A DNA stretch of 64,000 bases from Clitoria ternatea. Its lineage: Eukaryota; Streptophyta; Magnoliopsida; Fabales; Fabaceae. The stretch is from contig CM075676.1 of the NCBI GenBank assembly GCA_037962975.1, positions 29,817,001-29,881,000 of the forward strand, read 5' to 3'. Shown one piece after another: positions 62,857 to 64,000 of this stretch; position 1 is the first letter of the stretch; every line of letters begins with the position of its first letter. The position numbers and the translations under genes are program-made. Under the pieces are notes generated by a model, which saw only the letters and a program-made list of their open reading frames with translations, did no database searches and was not told the DNA's origin.

Positions 62857-63631
62857 ATTGTTTGTTGTGATTCCATACTGTGTACCTTGTTCTTCCACTA
62901 CAGATCTTGGTGATACATTATGAATTGTTCTCCTAGTAGAGCTCACTCTACCTTGACTTTGTGTTTCACTTGGAGAATGGGTTAAGCTTAGTGACAAATT
63001 AAGATTGATGGAAGAATTTATCCCTTCTTTATTATCATAATCATAAACATTGGATCCAAAAATCCTATTTTGGAGACCTTGAGGAGTTATAGCAAGGGAG
63101 CTTAAGGATTCATGAAGATTCATACCCACATTCTGATCATGATTATGAATTACATTGACCCTTTGTTGAGAGTAATTCATATTCAAATCAAGAAGCCCAT
63201 CTCGAACCCTTTTATCGCTTCCATTAGTGAATGAATTAGAATAAGAAACTGGTGACTGCAATGCTCCGGTTGCAATTGATAGATTAGGGGAGCTTGAGGA
63301 TTCATGAAGATGTAAACTCATATTTTGCTCATGATTCTGAATTACATTGATACTTTCTTGAGGGTAATTCATATTTAAAACTTGAAACCCATCTTGAACC
63401 CTTTGATCATTTCCATTAGTGAAAGGATTGGAATAAGGAAGTGGTATTTGCAATGCCCCAGTTGCCATTGAGAGATTAAGGTCAACTTCATCCTGGATGT
63501 TTTCTCTATTACAATTAACTTGTCCATGTGAGTTACCTTTAACAAAAAGTAAAACCATCAAATCATTAAATGATACAAACAAATAAATGTCTAGCTACAA
63601 GAAGAGTAGCAACCTTACCTTCGTGGTTCAT

Positions 63632-64000
63632 TATTTCCAAATTTACTTCTTGAGTCCAAAAATTTAAAGGCAAAATCAAACAAGTAATATGGCTTTAGGT
63701 AGCCATTAAATCTGCATGTGTGGAAGTCAAAAGATAATATTAATTAATAACATAATACCATTTTAAATTATGAGAATAATTTACATGAATATGTAATAAG
63801 TAAAAACACAAAGTAGAACAACATTAGAAACATGCTTTTGGTTATTCTATAGTACGAATGAGACACCTTAAGCTAATCCCTAATGATGATATATCTAGGT
63901 TGGAATCAAAACCTATTACATTCCGACTAAATATATCATAGAGTTATGGGTTATATATATGCGCCATAAACATGTGATAATAAGTTATTTAAAGCTGTAA
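63632..64000. other. Upstream region of RING gene copy B
   Basis: Matches copy A 34,044-34,412. It would hold promoter sequence; no element is called. Confidence 0.5.

Larger units (their letters stand above)
58938..63631 (-). pseudogene. RING-H2 E3 ubiquitin ligase gene, copy B (two stops and a CACTA insertion)
   Basis: Same five-exon structure as copy A: 63,631-63,619, then exon 2 from 63,536 to 61,048 split by a 1,395-bp CACTA element at 62,856-61,462, 60,838-60,572, 59,640-59,509 and 59,228-58,938. The codon that is a stop in copy A is CAA here. Two other CAA codons have become TAA: 61,119-61,117 in exon 2 (after ARNSP) and 60,775-60,773 in exon 3 (SPG then stop). The RING-H2 exons 4 and 5 are intact, with one Thr-to-Ile change ahead of the RING. 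This copy cannot give a full-length protein even if the insertion were spliced out. Confidence 0.85.
46391..64000. repeat. Segmental duplication, copy B (continues beyond the window)
   Basis: Matches copy A from 19,412 onward up to the last base of the window, which corresponds to copy A 34,412. It contains two insertions absent from copy A (46,704-47,931 and 61,462-62,856). The right end of the duplication is not reached. Confidence 0.95.

Overview
The window is nuclear DNA of a flowering plant: AT-rich, with intron-bearing gene structure and nested plant-type transposons. A dicot, probably a legume, is suggested by an Ogre/Tat-type Ty3-gypsy element with a DUF7745-like ORF1 and an Arg-tRNA-type primer-binding site, and by Cassandra TRIM elements carrying 5S rRNA-like sequence. 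The species cannot be named from the sequence alone. No intact, clearly functional host gene is present; almost everything is transposon sequence, captured gene fragments or decayed genes.

Layout. 1-950: C-terminal part of a CACTA (TNP2/DUF4218) transposase pseudogene. 1.05-8.1 kb: long LTR-like repeats of one family, two of them meeting head to head at about 4,019. 8.3-11.8 kb: another LTR-like block on the minus strand with a 52-bp tandem array containing TAATCGATTA palindromes. 11.8-19.4 kb: a decayed Ogre/Tat element (LTR region, PBS, ORF1, gag, remnants of integrase; most of pol missing). 19.4-34.4 kb (copy A) and 46.4-64.0 kb (copy B) are a segmental duplication running past the right edge of the window, nearly identical by eye. 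Each copy holds the 3' end of a hAT element, a 2.1-kb repeat arm, a 5.4-kb LTR-like block with an embedded Cassandra TRIM, a fragment of an elongation factor 4 (LepA/GUF1) gene, a fragment of an alpha-galactosidase gene, and a five-exon RING-H2 E3 ubiquitin ligase gene on the minus strand. 35.4-38.6 kb is an inverted second copy of the 2.1-kb arm, so copy A's gene-bearing interior is bounded by long inverted repeats (20,784-38,626, about 17.8 kb). 38.6-41.4 kb is another LTR-like block, 41.4-42.4 kb holds an unidentified coding remnant and an auxilin-type J-domain fragment, and 43.4-46.2 kb is a hAT transposase pseudogene whose 3' end leads into copy B.

Order of events visible in the sequence. 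Cassandra inserted before the duplication: both copies carry it with the same 5-bp target duplication, and a third, older repeat copy at 2.5 kb keeps the empty site. Two CACTA-type elements (46,704-47,931 with TSD tgt; 61,462-62,856 with TSD att) are present only in copy B and so probably came later. A Mutator-like foldback element (35,440-36,313, 9-bp TSD) sits in the right arm. The two RING-H2 genes carry no shared lesion: copy A has one nonsense codon; copy B has two others and the second CACTA insertion in exon 2. All three stops are CAA to TAA.

The most unusual object is the 17.8-kb inverted-repeat-bounded segment carrying pieces of at least three unrelated plant genes. It may be a very large gene-capturing DNA transposon, or a gene neighbourhood flanked by chance by two inverted repeat copies; the right end of copy B, beyond this window, would decide.
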